Positions 26,394-35,800 of a stretch of 64,000 bases of DNA are shown one piece after another. Source of the DNA: Paenibacillus sabuli. Lineage in GTDB: Bacteria > Bacillota > Bacilli > Paenibacillales > Paenibacillaceae. A program made the position numbers and the translations under genes. The notes under the pieces were generated by a model that worked only from the letters and a program-made list of their open reading frames with translations, had not been told where the DNA came from and searched no databases. The DNA is taken from the NCBI RefSeq assembly GCF_014705605.1, contig NZ_JACXIZ010000027.1, positions 84,660 through 148,659 of the forward strand, in the 5' to 3' direction. Each line of letters opens with the position of its first letter. The first letter of the stretch is position 1.

Positions 26394-26424
26394 AAAGAAG
26401 CCGCCCGACAACGCCGGGCGGCTC
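26394..26424 (-). terminator. intrinsic terminator of the RND exporter operon
   Basis: GCCGCCCG and CGGGCGGC form an 8-bp stem with a 7-base loop. On the minus strand TTCTTTAAAATT follows. It is 40 bases after the exporter stop codon. Confidence 0.75.
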
Positions 26425-26463
26425 CCAATGCACATATTTAATTCATTACTATATTCATCTCCA

Positions 26464-29400
26464 CTATTCGTCCAGACCGTGCTTCGGCGCCTTGCGGAAG
26501 CGAGCCAGGAACTCGTATACGATTGGCACGATCAGCAGCGTCAGCAGCGTCGAGCTGGCGAGACCGCCAATGACCGTGACGCCAAGTCCTTTGGAGATCA
26601 GGCCGCCGGATTCGAAGCCGAAGGCCAGCGGCAGCAGCGCGCCGATTGTTGCCAGCGCCGTCATCAGAATCGGGCGCAGCCGGGTGCCGGCTGCCTCGAG
26701 CAGCGCTTCTCGGACCGACAGGCCTTCCTTCTGCTTGTGAATAACGCGGTCGATCAGCACGATTGCATTCGTCACGACGATCCCGATCAGCATCAGCGCG
26801 CCGATGAGCGCCGTCACGCTGATCGTCTCTCCGGCGATCCAGAGCGCCACCAGGCCCCCGATAATCGTGAACGGCAGCGAGAACAAGATCGTCAGCGGCG
26901 TCAATCCGCCGCCGAAGGTGATGACGAGCACGAGGTAGACGACCGCTACCGCTGCCAGCATCGCTATCGCCAAGTCGGCAAAGGCGTCGTTCATCTGCGC
27001 CGTTACACCGCCAAAGCTGATCTCCACTTGCTCCGGAAGCTCAAGCGCGTCAAGCTCCTTGCTGAGCTCGCTGGACACCGCGGCCACATTGGCGCTCGTC
27101 ACGTCAGCGGACACCTCGGTATACACGCGGTCATTCTGGCGGGTAATCGTGTTCGGCGATTCCCCTTCCTCGATCGTCATGACGTCCTTGATCGCCACCT
27201 CCATGCCGAGCGGCGAATTCAGCGTCACGTTTCCCAGCTCTTCCTTGGTCGAGTAGCTTTCCTGATCGACTTCGAGATACACATTCAGACGCTTGCCGTC
27301 CTGTTCGATCGTCGTCAGTACCGGCCGCTCGCGCGCCGGACTGAGCGCCATCGCCACCTGACCGGCAGCCAGGCCGTATTGGGCCAGCTTTTCCTGATCC
27401 GCTACGAGCGTGTATTGATCATACGTCTGCGACAGGCTCGTGTCGATATTCGTGAGTTCGTCGTGCTCGGCCATCTTGTCCATGACCTGCTGCACGACCG
27501 GTTCGAGCGAAGCCATGTCCGGCCCATAGATTTGCAGAGCCAGCCCGCTGCCGCCCAGGCCGCCGCCGGCAAAATTCTGCTGCTTCCATTCGCCTTCGCC
27601 GCCCATGTCCTGCAGCAGCGCGATCACGGCTTCCTTCTCGTCCTCGAAGCCCTTGTAATCGGAGGCGTAATTGAGATAGAACAGCGCCTGCTTGGACGCG
27701 CCCGGATTCATCGGGTTCGCGCCGCCGACGGAATATTGCTGCATTTCGATTCCGTCGCGCGTCATGAAGGCCTGCTCGGCCTCGAGCGCCATCGCTTCGA
27801 CATCTTCCTGCGATTCGCCGGGCGCCGGATTGTAGGTGACGACCATCATTTTCTGCTCGTCGGCCGGCAGGAAGCTGAAGCCGATCAGCGGCGTGAGCAG
27901 GAAGCTCGCTGCCAGCAGGACGACCGCGCCGCCGAACGTAATCAGCTTGTGGTTGAGCGCCCAGTTCAGAATGCCTTTGTAGCCTTCGGCCATGCGGCCG
28001 GGTTTATCCTCGTGCACCTTTTTGAGCGGCCGTTCGCCCGTCAAAAACTTGCGGAACAGCATATGCGCCAGCATCGGCACGACGGTGACGGCCACCAGGA
28101 GCGAGGCCAGCAGTGCGAACACAATGGTAAGCGCGAACGGCATGAAGATCTCGCCTACGGGACCTTCCACTAGACCGAGCGGGACAAATACGGCAATCGT
28201 CACGATTGTAGAAGCCAAAATCGGCACAAACATCTCGCGTGTCGATTCCAGAATCAGCTCGCTGCCCTTGAGCCGTTCGCCGGAGAGCGACATTCGCCGA
28301 TAGATATTCTCGATGACGACAATCGAATCGTCGACGACCCGGCCGATCGCAACCGTCATGGCCCCGAGCGTCATCACGTTGAGCGTGACGTCCATCTGAC
28401 CGAGGACCAACAGCGCGATCAGGATCGACAGCGGAATCGAGACGACTGCGATCAGCGTCGAACGAATATCCCGCAGGAACAACAGAATGATGATGATGGC
28501 AAACAGCGAGCCCATCAACGCCTTGTTCAGCATCGTGTGAACCGAATCCTCGATCGGCTCGCCCTGGTCAAAGGCGAAATCCACGATCAGGCCGTTCAAC
28601 TCCGACGCGATCGCTTCGGTTTCTTCTTTCACCGCGTTGACGACATCGACCGTATTGGCGTCGGCGGCCTTGACGACCGAGATGCCGATGGAATCGTTGC
28701 CGTTGGTACGCGAGATCGACTCGGCGCTGCCGACAATCTCGATATCGGCGATATCGCCAAGCGGCACGGTCGGCAGGCCGGTCATCGCTCCGGCTTGTGG
28801 GGCTTGCTCACTGGCGGAATCCTGCTGCTGTGCTGCAGCGTCGCCTTCCTGCGCCGTGGCGCCAGCTCCGTCACCGGCCTGGGGCGCGCTCATGCCGCCA
28901 TCCGGCGCTGCGCCTCCGCCTTGTTGCCCCGCGCCAGACTGCGCGCCGCCTGCGGCGCCGCTCGGGATGACCGGGATCGGCAGATTCTGCAGATCCTCCA
29001 GCGTGACGATGTTGCCGTCCACGAGCAAGGCCTTCTCCGAGCCGTCGAGCGGATGAATGCCGAGCGGGACGGACAGCGCCGCGCCTTGGATGAGACCGCG
29101 CACCGTCTCCTGGCTCAGCCCGAGCTCGGCCATCTTCGCATTGTCAAATGCAAGCTGCGCTTCCTGGACATGCTGCCCGGATACTTGGACCGAGGCTACG
29201 CCAGGCAGCCCCTGCACACGCGGCAGCACGGACGACTCTACAAGCTCGGTCAATTCGGCCAGATCACGCGACTCGTCGGCCAGACTAAGCGAGATGACGG
29301 GGAACGCATTGAGCGAGATTCGCGATACGTCGCTCTCTTGAGCGCCGTCCGGCAAGCTCACCTCCGCCAGCACCTCGTTCACCTCGGTGACGGCCTTCTC

Positions 29401-29712
29401 CATGTCCTTGTCATAATTGTATTCGATAACGATCGAGGACACGTTCTCCATCGAGGTGGACGAGACGTTGGTTACGCCGGACAGATTGCGCGTCCGCTGC
29501 TCGATCGGCAGGGTGAGCTCTTCCATCACTTCCTCCGGCGTTGCGCCGGGGTAGATTGTGGTGACGCTGACAATCGGAATCGTGATATCCGGCATCGTCT
29601 CCATCTTCATGTTCAAGCCGGAATACAATCCGCCAACGGTCACAATAAGGGTCATAATCCATAAGGCAAACTTGTTTTTCAGCGAAAAACGGATCGTGCT
29701 TTTCACTCGCAT
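26464..29712 (-). CDS. swrC: RND-family exporter, SwrC/AcrB type
   Basis: 1082-aa inner-membrane proton-driven exporter. TM1 is followed by PDITIPIVSVTTIYPGATPEEVMEE; the mid-domain has GRVVDDSIVVIENIYRR with the proton-relay acidic pair in TM4, and the second half repeats the fold (GIVVTNAIVLIDRVIHKQKEG). Gram-positive SwrC proteins work without outer-membrane partner and export lipopeptides or other amphiphiles. Residues about 247-312 (28775-28975) are an insertion of Gly, Ala, Gln and Asp in the porter domain, between PIPVIPSG and LPTVPLGDIADIEIV. It is the last gene of an operon with a sensor kinase and regulator, which suggests induction by envelope stress. Substrate unknown. Confidence 0.92.
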   Translation of the reverse strand: MRVKSTIRFSLKNKFALWIMTLIVTVGGLYSGLNMKMETMPDITIPIVSVTTIYPGATPEEVMEELTLPIEQRTRNLSGVTNVSSTSMENVSSIVIEYNYDKDMEKAVTEVNEVLAEVSLPDGAQESDVSRISLNAFPVISLSLADESRDLAELTELVESSVLPRVQGLPGVASVQVSGQHVQEAQLAFDNAKMAELGLSQETVRGLIQGAALSVPLGIHPLDGSEKALLVDGNIVTLEDLQNLPIPVIPSGAAGGAQSGAGQQGGGAAPDGGMSAPQAGDGAGATAQEGDAAAQQQDSASEQAPQAGAMTGLPTVPLGDIADIEIVGSAESISRTNGNDSIGISVVKAADANTVDVVNAVKEETEAIASELNGLIVDFAFDQGEPIEDSVHTMLNKALMGSLFAIIIILLFLRDIRSTLIAVVSIPLSILIALLVLGQMDVTLNVMTLGAMTVAIGRVVDDSIVVIENIYRRMSLSGERLKGSELILESTREMFVPILASTIVTIAVFVPLGLVEGPVGEIFMPFALTIVFALLASLLVAVTVVPMLAHMLFRKFLTGERPLKKVHEDKPGRMAEGYKGILNWALNHKLITFGGAVVLLAASFLLTPLIGFSFLPADEQKMMVVTYNPAPGESQEDVEAMALEAEQAFMTRDGIEMQQYSVGGANPMNPGASKQALFYLNYASDYKGFEDEKEAVIALLQDMGGEGEWKQQNFAGGGLGGSGLALQIYGPDMASLEPVVQQVMDKMAEHDELTNIDTSLSQTYDQYTLVADQEKLAQYGLAAGQVAMALSPARERPVLTTIEQDGKRLNVYLEVDQESYSTKEELGNVTLNSPLGMEVAIKDVMTIEEGESPNTITRQNDRVYTEVSADVTSANVAAVSSELSKELDALELPEQVEISFGGVTAQMNDAFADLAIAMLAAVAVVYLVLVITFGGGLTPLTILFSLPFTIIGGLVALWIAGETISVTALIGALMLIGIVVTNAIVLIDRVIHKQKEGLSVREALLEAAGTRLRPILMTALATIGALLPLAFGFESGGLISKGLGVTVIGGLASSTLLTLLIVPIVYEFLARFRKAPKHGLDE

Positions 29713-29763
29713 TCCACTCCTTTGACTGCTTGTCTGTCTTTTGGCTAATCGGATGACAGGTTA

Positions 29764-30453
29764 CTAAGGCTTGAAGCGATAGCCGACGCCCCAGATCGTT
29801 TCGATGTACTCGGGGGTGGACGGATCGCGCTCGACCTTCTCGCGGATCCGCCGAATATGGACGGTGACGGTCGTCAGATCGCCCGACGATTCCAGTCCCC
29901 ACAAGCGTTCGAACAGCTCCTCCTTCGTGAATACGCGATTGGGATGGAGCGCCATGAACTGCAGCAACTCGTATTCCTTGGAGGTCAGCACCGCTTCTTG
30001 TTCGTTGACAAAGACGCGCCTGGACGGCTTGTCGATAATCAGGCCGCGCACCCGAATCTGTTCGCTGCGCCCGTCCCGCGCGCCGAGCAAACGCTCGTAG
30101 CGGGAGAGATGGGCTTTGACACGGGCGACCAACTCCCCCGGACTGAAGGGCTTGGTCATGTAATCGTCCGCCCCAAGCCCGAGACCGCGGATTTTATCGA
30201 TCTCCTCCTTGCGCGCCGTCACCATCAGCACCGGAATGTCCTTGGTCTGGCGAATCTGGCGACAGATCTCGAAGCCGTCGACCTGCGGCAGCATCAGATC
30301 GAGCACGATCAGGTCAAAATCGCGCGCAAGCGCAAGCTCGAGCCCTTGCTCGCCGCTGTCCGCCAGCTCGACCTGAAAGCCGTGGATTTCGAGATAATCC
30401 CGTTCCAGCTCGGCAATCGAGGTCTCGTCTTCGATAATCAGAATTTTTTTCAT
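29764..30453 (-). CDS. OmpR-family response regulator of the exporter operon
   Basis: 229 aa. Receiver domain with IIEDE, phospho-acceptor in LIVLDLMLPQVDG and Lys in TKPFSPGELVARVK; winged helix ending WGVGYRFKP. The start codon overlaps the kinase stop (ATGA), and the exporter gene begins 51 bases downstream. Expected to control the exporter operon. Confidence 0.92.
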   Translation of the reverse strand: MKKILIIEDETSIAELERDYLEIHGFQVELADSGEQGLELALARDFDLIVLDLMLPQVDGFEICRQIRQTKDIPVLMVTARKEEIDKIRGLGLGADDYMTKPFSPGELVARVKAHLSRYERLLGARDGRSEQIRVRGLIIDKPSRRVFVNEQEAVLTSKEYELLQFMALHPNRVFTKEELFERLWGLESSGDLTTVTVHIRRIREKVERDPSTPEYIETIWGVGYRFKP

Positions 30454-31904
30454 TGCACGCCTCCACCGTCTGTCATCGACTTGGTCTTGGGCAGGCTGAA
30501 CTGGATGCTCATGCCTCTGGACTTGACGCTCTGTGCCTGCACGCTCCCCCCGTGCGCCTCGATGATGCGACGTACGATCGCCAGGCCGAGCCCGCTGCCG
30601 CCGCCGTTCTGACTGCGCGACTGCTCGGCACGGTAGAAACGCTCGAACACATGCGGCAGCACATCCGCTCCGACGCCTGGCCCGTTGTCGCGAATTTCCA
30701 CGACCGCTTCCTCCGGGCGCTCGGACAGAATGACGACGATGCGCGGCGGGTCGCTCCGCTCGCCCGCCGGCATGTACTTCAGGCTGTTGTCAATAATGTT
30801 GGACAACACGCGGCTCAGCTTCTCGCGGTCGGCGAGCACATAGACCCCGCCGGTGAACGGATACGTGAAATCAAGCTGCACGCCCGCCTTCTCCATGTCG
30901 AATGCGCGCTCCTCCAGATAATCGCTCAAGTAGGTCCGCAGCTCGACGGGCTGGAGCTCGAACGGCTCCTTGTTCAGGTCCAGCTTGGAGAACAGGAACA
31001 GCTCGTCGATCAGCTTGTCCATGTCGGCGGCCTTGCGGTAGATCGTGCGCATATAGCGCTCGCGCTTCTCGTCGGTGTTCGCTACCCCATCCAGGATGCC
31101 CTCGACATAGCCCTTGATGGCGGTGATCGGCGTCTTCAGATCATGCGAGATGTGCGAGAGCAGCTCCTTGCGGTTCGCTTCGTATTGCGCACTCTGATCC
31201 ATTGAGGCTTTGAGGCGTTGACGCATGTTCTCGAAGGCATGCCCGAGTCGGCCGATCTCGTCGCCCGAGGTGGACGTGATGTTGAAGTCGAGATTGCCCC
31301 CGCTCATCTGGTCCGCCGCCTCCTTGAGCCGATGCAGCGGCCGCGTCAGGCTGCGCGAGACGAGATAGCTGAGCACCAGGTGGGTGACGATGACCGAGCC
31401 CAGGATGGTCAGCAGGATGAGCGGGCGCAGATAGACGGGCAGCGGTTCATAATTGAAGAGCATGACGATCTCGCCCGTCTCGCCGCCGGCATACGTGAAG
31501 CCGACTCGGTGTACATAATACATACGGCCATCCAGCTTGATTGTCTCCTGCTCCGCGGTCTGAGCTGCCAATTCGCCCGGCCGCTCGATCCAGGAGGAGT
31601 ACTCGGCCGGCTCGGCACCTCTCAGCACGATAATGCCGGAGCCGAGCTCGTCGAAGCGGTCGATCAAGCCGCTGATGTACTGCCGGTCCTCCAGACGGCT
31701 CGGATCGTGGTCCAGCACGTAGCCGAATTCGCCATTGAGCTCGGACAAGCGAATCTGCAGCTCGCGGTTGACCTCGTGTCCGCGCAGCAGGTCGGCCTTG
31801 CCCTGCACGACCGGAGAGATGAGCAGCGCGACGATGATGATCAGCACCTGCGGCACGATAATCATGCCGAGCAACGACAGCTTCAGCTTCAGGGATATCG
31901 ACAT
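30450..31904 (-). CDS. sensor histidine kinase of the exporter operon
   Basis: 484 aa. TM1 near residues 10-30, an external domain of about 130 residues, TM2 near 165-190, HAMP (RSLTRPLHRLKEAADQMSGGNLDF), phospho-acceptor helix SHISHDLKTPITAIKGYVEG, and ATPase domain with FSNIIDNS-like N box (VLSNIIDNSLKY), FERFYRAEQSR and GGGSGLGLAI. First gene of the kinase-regulator-exporter operon. Confidence 0.92.
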   Translation of the reverse strand: MSISLKLKLSLLGMIIVPQVLIIIVALLISPVVQGKADLLRGHEVNRELQIRLSELNGEFGYVLDHDPSRLEDRQYISGLIDRFDELGSGIIVLRGAEPAEYSSWIERPGELAAQTAEQETIKLDGRMYYVHRVGFTYAGGETGEIVMLFNYEPLPVYLRPLILLTILGSVIVTHLVLSYLVSRSLTRPLHRLKEAADQMSGGNLDFNITSTSGDEIGRLGHAFENMRQRLKASMDQSAQYEANRKELLSHISHDLKTPITAIKGYVEGILDGVANTDEKRERYMRTIYRKAADMDKLIDELFLFSKLDLNKEPFELQPVELRTYLSDYLEERAFDMEKAGVQLDFTYPFTGGVYVLADREKLSRVLSNIIDNSLKYMPAGERSDPPRIVVILSERPEEAVVEIRDNGPGVGADVLPHVFERFYRAEQSRSQNGGGSGLGLAIVRRIIEAHGGSVQAQSVKSRGMSIQFSLPKTKSMTDGGGVQ

Positions 31905-32030
31905 TGCGATCCCGCCTTTTCGCTTTCTAAGTATCAGTCTACCAATTGAATATGAACCAGTCGGAAACGAATTATTAACGTTTTCTTAAATATGCTGCGC
32001 TGTCCTTTGGGCGTGCGAGTTTCGTTCCGC

Positions 32031-32068
32031 AAAAAACGCCGATCCCAGGGATTCCAAGGACCGGCGTT
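32031..32068 (-). terminator. intrinsic terminator after resE
   Basis: On the minus strand ACGCCGGTCC pairs with GGATCGGCGT (one mismatch) around a 12-base loop, followed by six T. It closes the res operon 65 bases after resE. Confidence 0.85.
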
Positions 32069-32132
32069 CGTGCATTTCGCGTAAAATGTCAAGTTCAAGC
32101 GCGACGGCGACTTTGTTTCACGAGCAACAAGA

Positions 32133-33584
32133 TTAACTTCCATGCTCGGACAGATGCCAAGGCGCTTCGACAGGAAGCAGCAGCGTAAAGGTCGTGCCTT
32201 CGCCAGGCGTGCTCGCCACGCCGATCTCGCCGCGATGGGCCTCGATGATGTTCCGCACGATCGCCAGACCGAGGCCGGTGCCGCCGGAGGCGCGCGTCCG
32301 GGCCTTGTCGGCCTTGTAGAAGCGCTCGAAAATGTAAGGCAGATCCTCGCGCGGTACGCCCTGTCCCTCGTCCCGGACCGTCACCTGCGCGTACGGCTTG
32401 TCGTCCTGAGTCGTCTCGGACAGTGTGATGTAGATGCCCGCCTCCGCCGGCGTATGCCGCAGCGCGTTGTCCAGCAGATTCGTCAGCACCTGCTCCAGCC
32501 GATCCTCGTCGGCCGCCTGCAGCAGCAGCGGATGCGCCGGATTCGTGTAGAACAGCCGAATGCCGCGCTCCTTGGCGTAGACCTGGAACTTGCGATGCAC
32601 GCGCTGGATCAGGCCGTTCATCTCCACCTCGCGCAGCTGCATCTCCAGATGCCCCGCCTCCATCCGGGCCAGATCGAGCAGATCCTTGACGAGCCGGCCC
32701 ATCCGCAGCGACTCGTCATGGATGACCTGGACGAGCTCGCCGCGCTCCTCCGGCGAGGCCGCGATGTCGTCGAGCAGCGCCTCGCTATAGCCCTGCAGCA
32801 TCGAGAGCGGCGTGCGAATCTCATGCGAGACGTTGGCCACAAAGTCGCGCCGCAGCTTCTCCAGCCGGAACTCCTCGGTGACCTCGCGCAGCACCGCCAC
32901 CGCGCCCCGCACGCTCTGATTGGAGGTGAGCGGCGCCATCACGACCGACCAGACGCCGTCGCGCACATGCAGCTTGCCGCTGCTGTCCCGGCCCTCGCGC
33001 AGCACGGTGCGGTACAGCTCATACAGCGGCACCGGCACTTCGCCAAACGGCCGGTAGTCCGGCTCGGCCTCCTCCGTCCAGTCGAGCTCGCTCCATTCCG
33101 CCAGCAGCTCCTGGCCCTGCGGATTGGTCAGAATGACGCGCCCGGACGCATCGAAGGTGACCACCGCGTCGGCCATGCTGCGCAGCACGCTCGAGAGATG
33201 CTCCTTCTCGTGCTGCAGGTCCTTGATCAGCTCCTCCAGTTCGGTGCCCATATTGTTGAACGTGTTGGCGAGCTCGCCGATCTCGTCGTTGGAGCGGATC
33301 GGGACCCGGATGCCGTACTTGCCCTGAGCGATCTGGTCCGCCGCTTCCTTGAGCCGGACGAGCGGCTGCGTGATCTTGGTGATCAGAAAAAAAGCAAAAA
33401 ACGTGGTCAGCAAAAATCCGATTACCCCGACATAGACAAACAGCACCTTGATCTCGTGTGAGGAGGAAGCCGAAAAGACATTGTCGACATACTGCATCAG
33501 GAAAAGGCCTAACGTAATGAGAATGACCGCCACGAGCGCGATGATCGTGAGCCACAGCTTGCCGACTACGCTCCGCCAGATCAT
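32133..33584 (-). CDS. resE: ResE-like sensor histidine kinase
   Basis: 483 aa. TM1 (residues 10-30) and TM2 (about 45-68) are separated by only about 14 residues. HAMP (ITQPLVRLKEAADQIAQGKYG), a PAS domain (MADAVVTFDASGRVILTNPQG), HisKA (VANVSHEIRTPLSMLQGYSEALL) and an ATPase domain (VLTNLLDNALRHTP, GGTGLGLAI) follow. ResE controls respiration genes in response to oxygen limitation and nitric oxide. B. subtilis ResE has a large external domain; here it is missing, so the signal must reach the membrane, HAMP or PAS parts. It starts 2 bases after the resD stop. Confidence 0.92.
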   Translation of the reverse strand: MIWRSVVGKLWLTIIALVAVILITLGLFLMQYVDNVFSASSSHEIKVLFVYVGVIGFLLTTFFAFFLITKITQPLVRLKEAADQIAQGKYGIRVPIRSNDEIGELANTFNNMGTELEELIKDLQHEKEHLSSVLRSMADAVVTFDASGRVILTNPQGQELLAEWSELDWTEEAEPDYRPFGEVPVPLYELYRTVLREGRDSSGKLHVRDGVWSVVMAPLTSNQSVRGAVAVLREVTEEFRLEKLRRDFVANVSHEIRTPLSMLQGYSEALLDDIAASPEERGELVQVIHDESLRMGRLVKDLLDLARMEAGHLEMQLREVEMNGLIQRVHRKFQVYAKERGIRLFYTNPAHPLLLQAADEDRLEQVLTNLLDNALRHTPAEAGIYITLSETTQDDKPYAQVTVRDEGQGVPREDLPYIFERFYKADKARTRASGGTGLGLAIVRNIIEAHRGEIGVASTPGEGTTFTLLLPVEAPWHLSEHGS

Positions 33585-33586
33585 CG

Positions 33587-34303
33587 TTACTTCGGCACCT
33601 CAAGCTTGTAGCCGACGCCCCATACCGTCGTGATCATCGCCGCGGCCTCCGGCGATACTTTGTTCAGCTTTTCCCTGAGTCGCTTTACGTGGGTGTCGAC
33701 GGTGCGAAGATCGCCGAAAAACTCGTAATTCCATACGTCCTTGAGCAGGTCCTCGCGCGAGAATACTTTGTCCGGGGAAATCGCCAAATAATGCAGCAGC
33801 TCGTATTCCTTGGGCGTCAGGCTGACTTCCTGCCCGCCCGCGGAAACCCGATGCGCGTCATGCTCGATAATGAGGCTCGGGAATACAATATTGTTCGTCA
33901 TCGCGCGTTCCTTGCTTAAATACGCCGTCGCAGAGGCGCGCCGCAGGATCGCTTTGACGCGATAGATTACTTCGCGCGGGCTGAACGGCTTGACGACGTA
34001 ATCGTCCGCCCCGACCTCGAAGCCCTGCACCCGGTTCATCTCCTCGCCCTTGGCCGTCAGCATGATGACCGGCGTCGCCTTGGACTGGCGCAGGCGGGTG
34101 CACACCTCGATGCCGTCGATCCCGGGCAGCATCACGTCGAGCAGAATCAGATCGTAATCGTTGTCGCTGGCCAGCCGCAGCGCGGACTCGCCGTCCTCGG
34201 CTTCGTCGATCAGATAGCCTTCCTTTTCCAGGTACATCTTCAGCAGTCTGCGGATGCGTTCTTCGTCGTCGACGACGAGGATCCGTTCTACATGCTCGGA
34301 CAT
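33587..34303 (-). CDS. resD: ResD-like response regulator
   Basis: 238 aa. Receiver domain with VVDDEERIRRLLKMYLEKEGY, phospho-acceptor in LILLDVMLPGIDGIEVC, Lys in VVKPFSPREVIYRV; winged helix with WNYEFFGDLRTVDTHVKRLREKL and VWGVGYKLEVPK. ATG at 34303 is preceded by AGAGGAG; the frame is open for 67 more codons upstream without a start of quality. With ResE it activates cytochrome and anaerobic genes. The 234-base gap to resC holds a long inverted repeat. Confidence 0.94.
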   Translation of the reverse strand: MSEHVERILVVDDEERIRRLLKMYLEKEGYLIDEAEDGESALRLASDNDYDLILLDVMLPGIDGIEVCTRLRQSKATPVIMLTAKGEEMNRVQGFEVGADDYVVKPFSPREVIYRVKAILRRASATAYLSKERAMTNNIVFPSLIIEHDAHRVSAGGQEVSLTPKEYELLHYLAISPDKVFSREDLLKDVWNYEFFGDLRTVDTHVKRLREKLNKVSPEAAAMITTVWGVGYKLEVPK

Positions 34304-34379
34304 CCCGCTTCGCTCCTCTCTAGCGTTCATAAGTATTGTGGTGAAAAGTATAGCCGACGTGACCGAAATGCGTTTCCGA

Positions 34380-34447
34380 CCGCCGTTCCTCCTCGATCCC
34401 TTGAATTTTAACCTCTCAGAGGAAGGAATCGAGGAGCAAAATGGCGG
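34380..34447. repeat. long inverted repeat between resC and resD
   Basis: CTCCTCGATCCCTT (34389-34402) and AAGGAATCGAGGAG (34423-34436) pair over 13 of 14 bases, with outer CCGCC/GGCGG arms and a small inner hairpin in the loop. No T run follows on either strand, so it is not a standard terminator. It may be a processing or stability element in the res transcript. Confidence 0.6.
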
Positions 34448-34455
34448 ACGCTCAA

Positions 34456-34472
34456 ACGTTCTGCAAGAACGT
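34456..34472. promoter_or_regulatory. perfect palindrome upstream of resD
   Basis: ACGTTCT-GCA-AGAACGT is a perfect inverted repeat with 7-base arms. It is a candidate operator for resD expression from an internal promoter. The binding protein is unknown. Confidence 0.4.
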
Positions 34473-34537
34473 ACGTCGAAAGCATATGCTTTTCTCCAAC
34501 GCATTTTCGGTCACTCTGGCACTTTTTCACCACACTT

Positions 34538-35800
34538 TTAGACGCCTGCGTACGAGTGCAGGCCGGCGATGACCAGATTGACCCCGATCAGGGTGAACAT
34601 GACGACGACGAAGCCGATGACCGCCAGCCACGCCGAGCGCTGCCCCTGCCAGCCGCGCGACAGACGCAGATGCAGATACGCGCTGTAGTACAGCCAGGTG
34701 ATGAGCGCCCACACTTCCTTGGGATCCCAGCCCCAAAAGCGCGACCAGGCGATCTCCGCCCAGATCATCGCGAAGATCAGCGCGCCCAGCGTGAAGATCG
34801 GGAAGCCGATCGCGATGGAGCGGTAGGTAATCTCGTCCAGATCGTCGGGATCGATGCCTTCCATGAGCGGATGGAGCGCCGCGCCGAGCGGGCGGCGCAG
34901 CACCAGGCGCAGCAGCCCGTACAGCAGCGAGCCGGTAATGATCGACCAGAGCACGGTGTTCAGCTTGCGCGCCGCGTCCACGCCCTCCATCCAGGACGGC
35001 GTCTCCAGGAGCGGCTGCGTCATGCCCAGGAAGCTGTCCATCTGCACGACGTCGCTGTTGTACGGCTTGACGATCGGCGGCATGTTGTACTCGACCGTAT
35101 CGGAGCTCGTGACCTCTTGCCCGCGATTGTCGATGCTGAGCGTCTCCTGCAGGAATTCGGCCTGATAATCCGCGCCGCGGAAGGCGAACACGGTCACGAT
35201 GAACGCGACCACAACGACGATCACATATAGCGAGAATTCCGCCCAACGCTGCTGGCGGCGCGCGCCCTTGGAGCGGTCCTTGAAATCAATGACGCGCAGC
35301 AAATACATCAGACCGGCGGCAAAGCCCACTGCGAAGAACGCTTCGCCCAGCGCCGCCGTGGTGACGTGAATGTACAGCCAGATCGAATCGAGCGCCGGTA
35401 TGAGCGGCTGCACTTCCTGCGGGAAGACGGCCGCATACGTGATGATGATAATCGTCAGCGGCAGGGCGAACATGCCCAGCAGCGTCGTCCGGTAGATGGC
35501 GAAAATGACCGTAAAGGCAATCATGATGGCCATGCCGAGGAACGACATGAACTCGTACATGTTGCTGGTCGGAATGTGACTGGCGCCGATCCAGCGCGTG
35601 AAGAAGAACGTCAGATGAGCGGCCAAGCCCAGCGTCGAGACGACGAAGGCGATGCGTCCCCAGCGCTTCAGATGCTGCTGCGGGTCGCGGTTGCTCCACC
35701 GGCGTCCGGCTACGGCGATCACATAGAAGATGAAGCCGAAGCAGTAAAGAAAGAAGGCAGCGACAAAGGCGTCGCCGCTGAATGCAAGCAAATTGTTCAC
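34538..35800 (-). CDS. resC: cytochrome c biogenesis protein ResC/CcsA
   Basis: 420 aa, multi-spanning membrane protein. The tryptophan-rich haem-handling motif appears as WSRFWGWDPKEVWALITWLYY near the C-terminus, with conserved His residues in flanking helices. With ResB it exports haem and attaches it to apocytochrome c (system II). An additional external loop of about 80 residues lies between YQAEFLQETLSID and SWMEGVDAARK. Its ATG overlaps the resB stop. Confidence 0.93.
   Translation of the reverse strand: MNNLLAFSGDAFVAAFFLYCFGFIFYVIAVAGRRWSNRDPQQHLKRWGRIAFVVSTLGLAAHLTFFFTRWIGASHIPTSNMYEFMSFLGMAIMIAFTVIFAIYRTTLLGMFALPLTIIIITYAAVFPQEVQPLIPALDSIWLYIHVTTAALGEAFFAVGFAAGLMYLLRVIDFKDRSKGARRQQRWAEFSLYVIVVVVAFIVTVFAFRGADYQAEFLQETLSIDNRGQEVTSSDTVEYNMPPIVKPYNSDVVQMDSFLGMTQPLLETPSWMEGVDAARKLNTVLWSIITGSLLYGLLRLVLRRPLGAALHPLMEGIDPDDLDEITYRSIAIGFPIFTLGALIFAMIWAEIAWSRFWGWDPKEVWALITWLYYSAYLHLRLSRGWQGQRSAWLAVIGFVVVMFTLIGVNLVIAGLHSYAGV

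Noticed and set aside
26050..28173. 707-codon plus-strand open frame
   Set aside because: Antisense to VanW and the RND exporter; rich in His/Arg/Gln and without known motifs.
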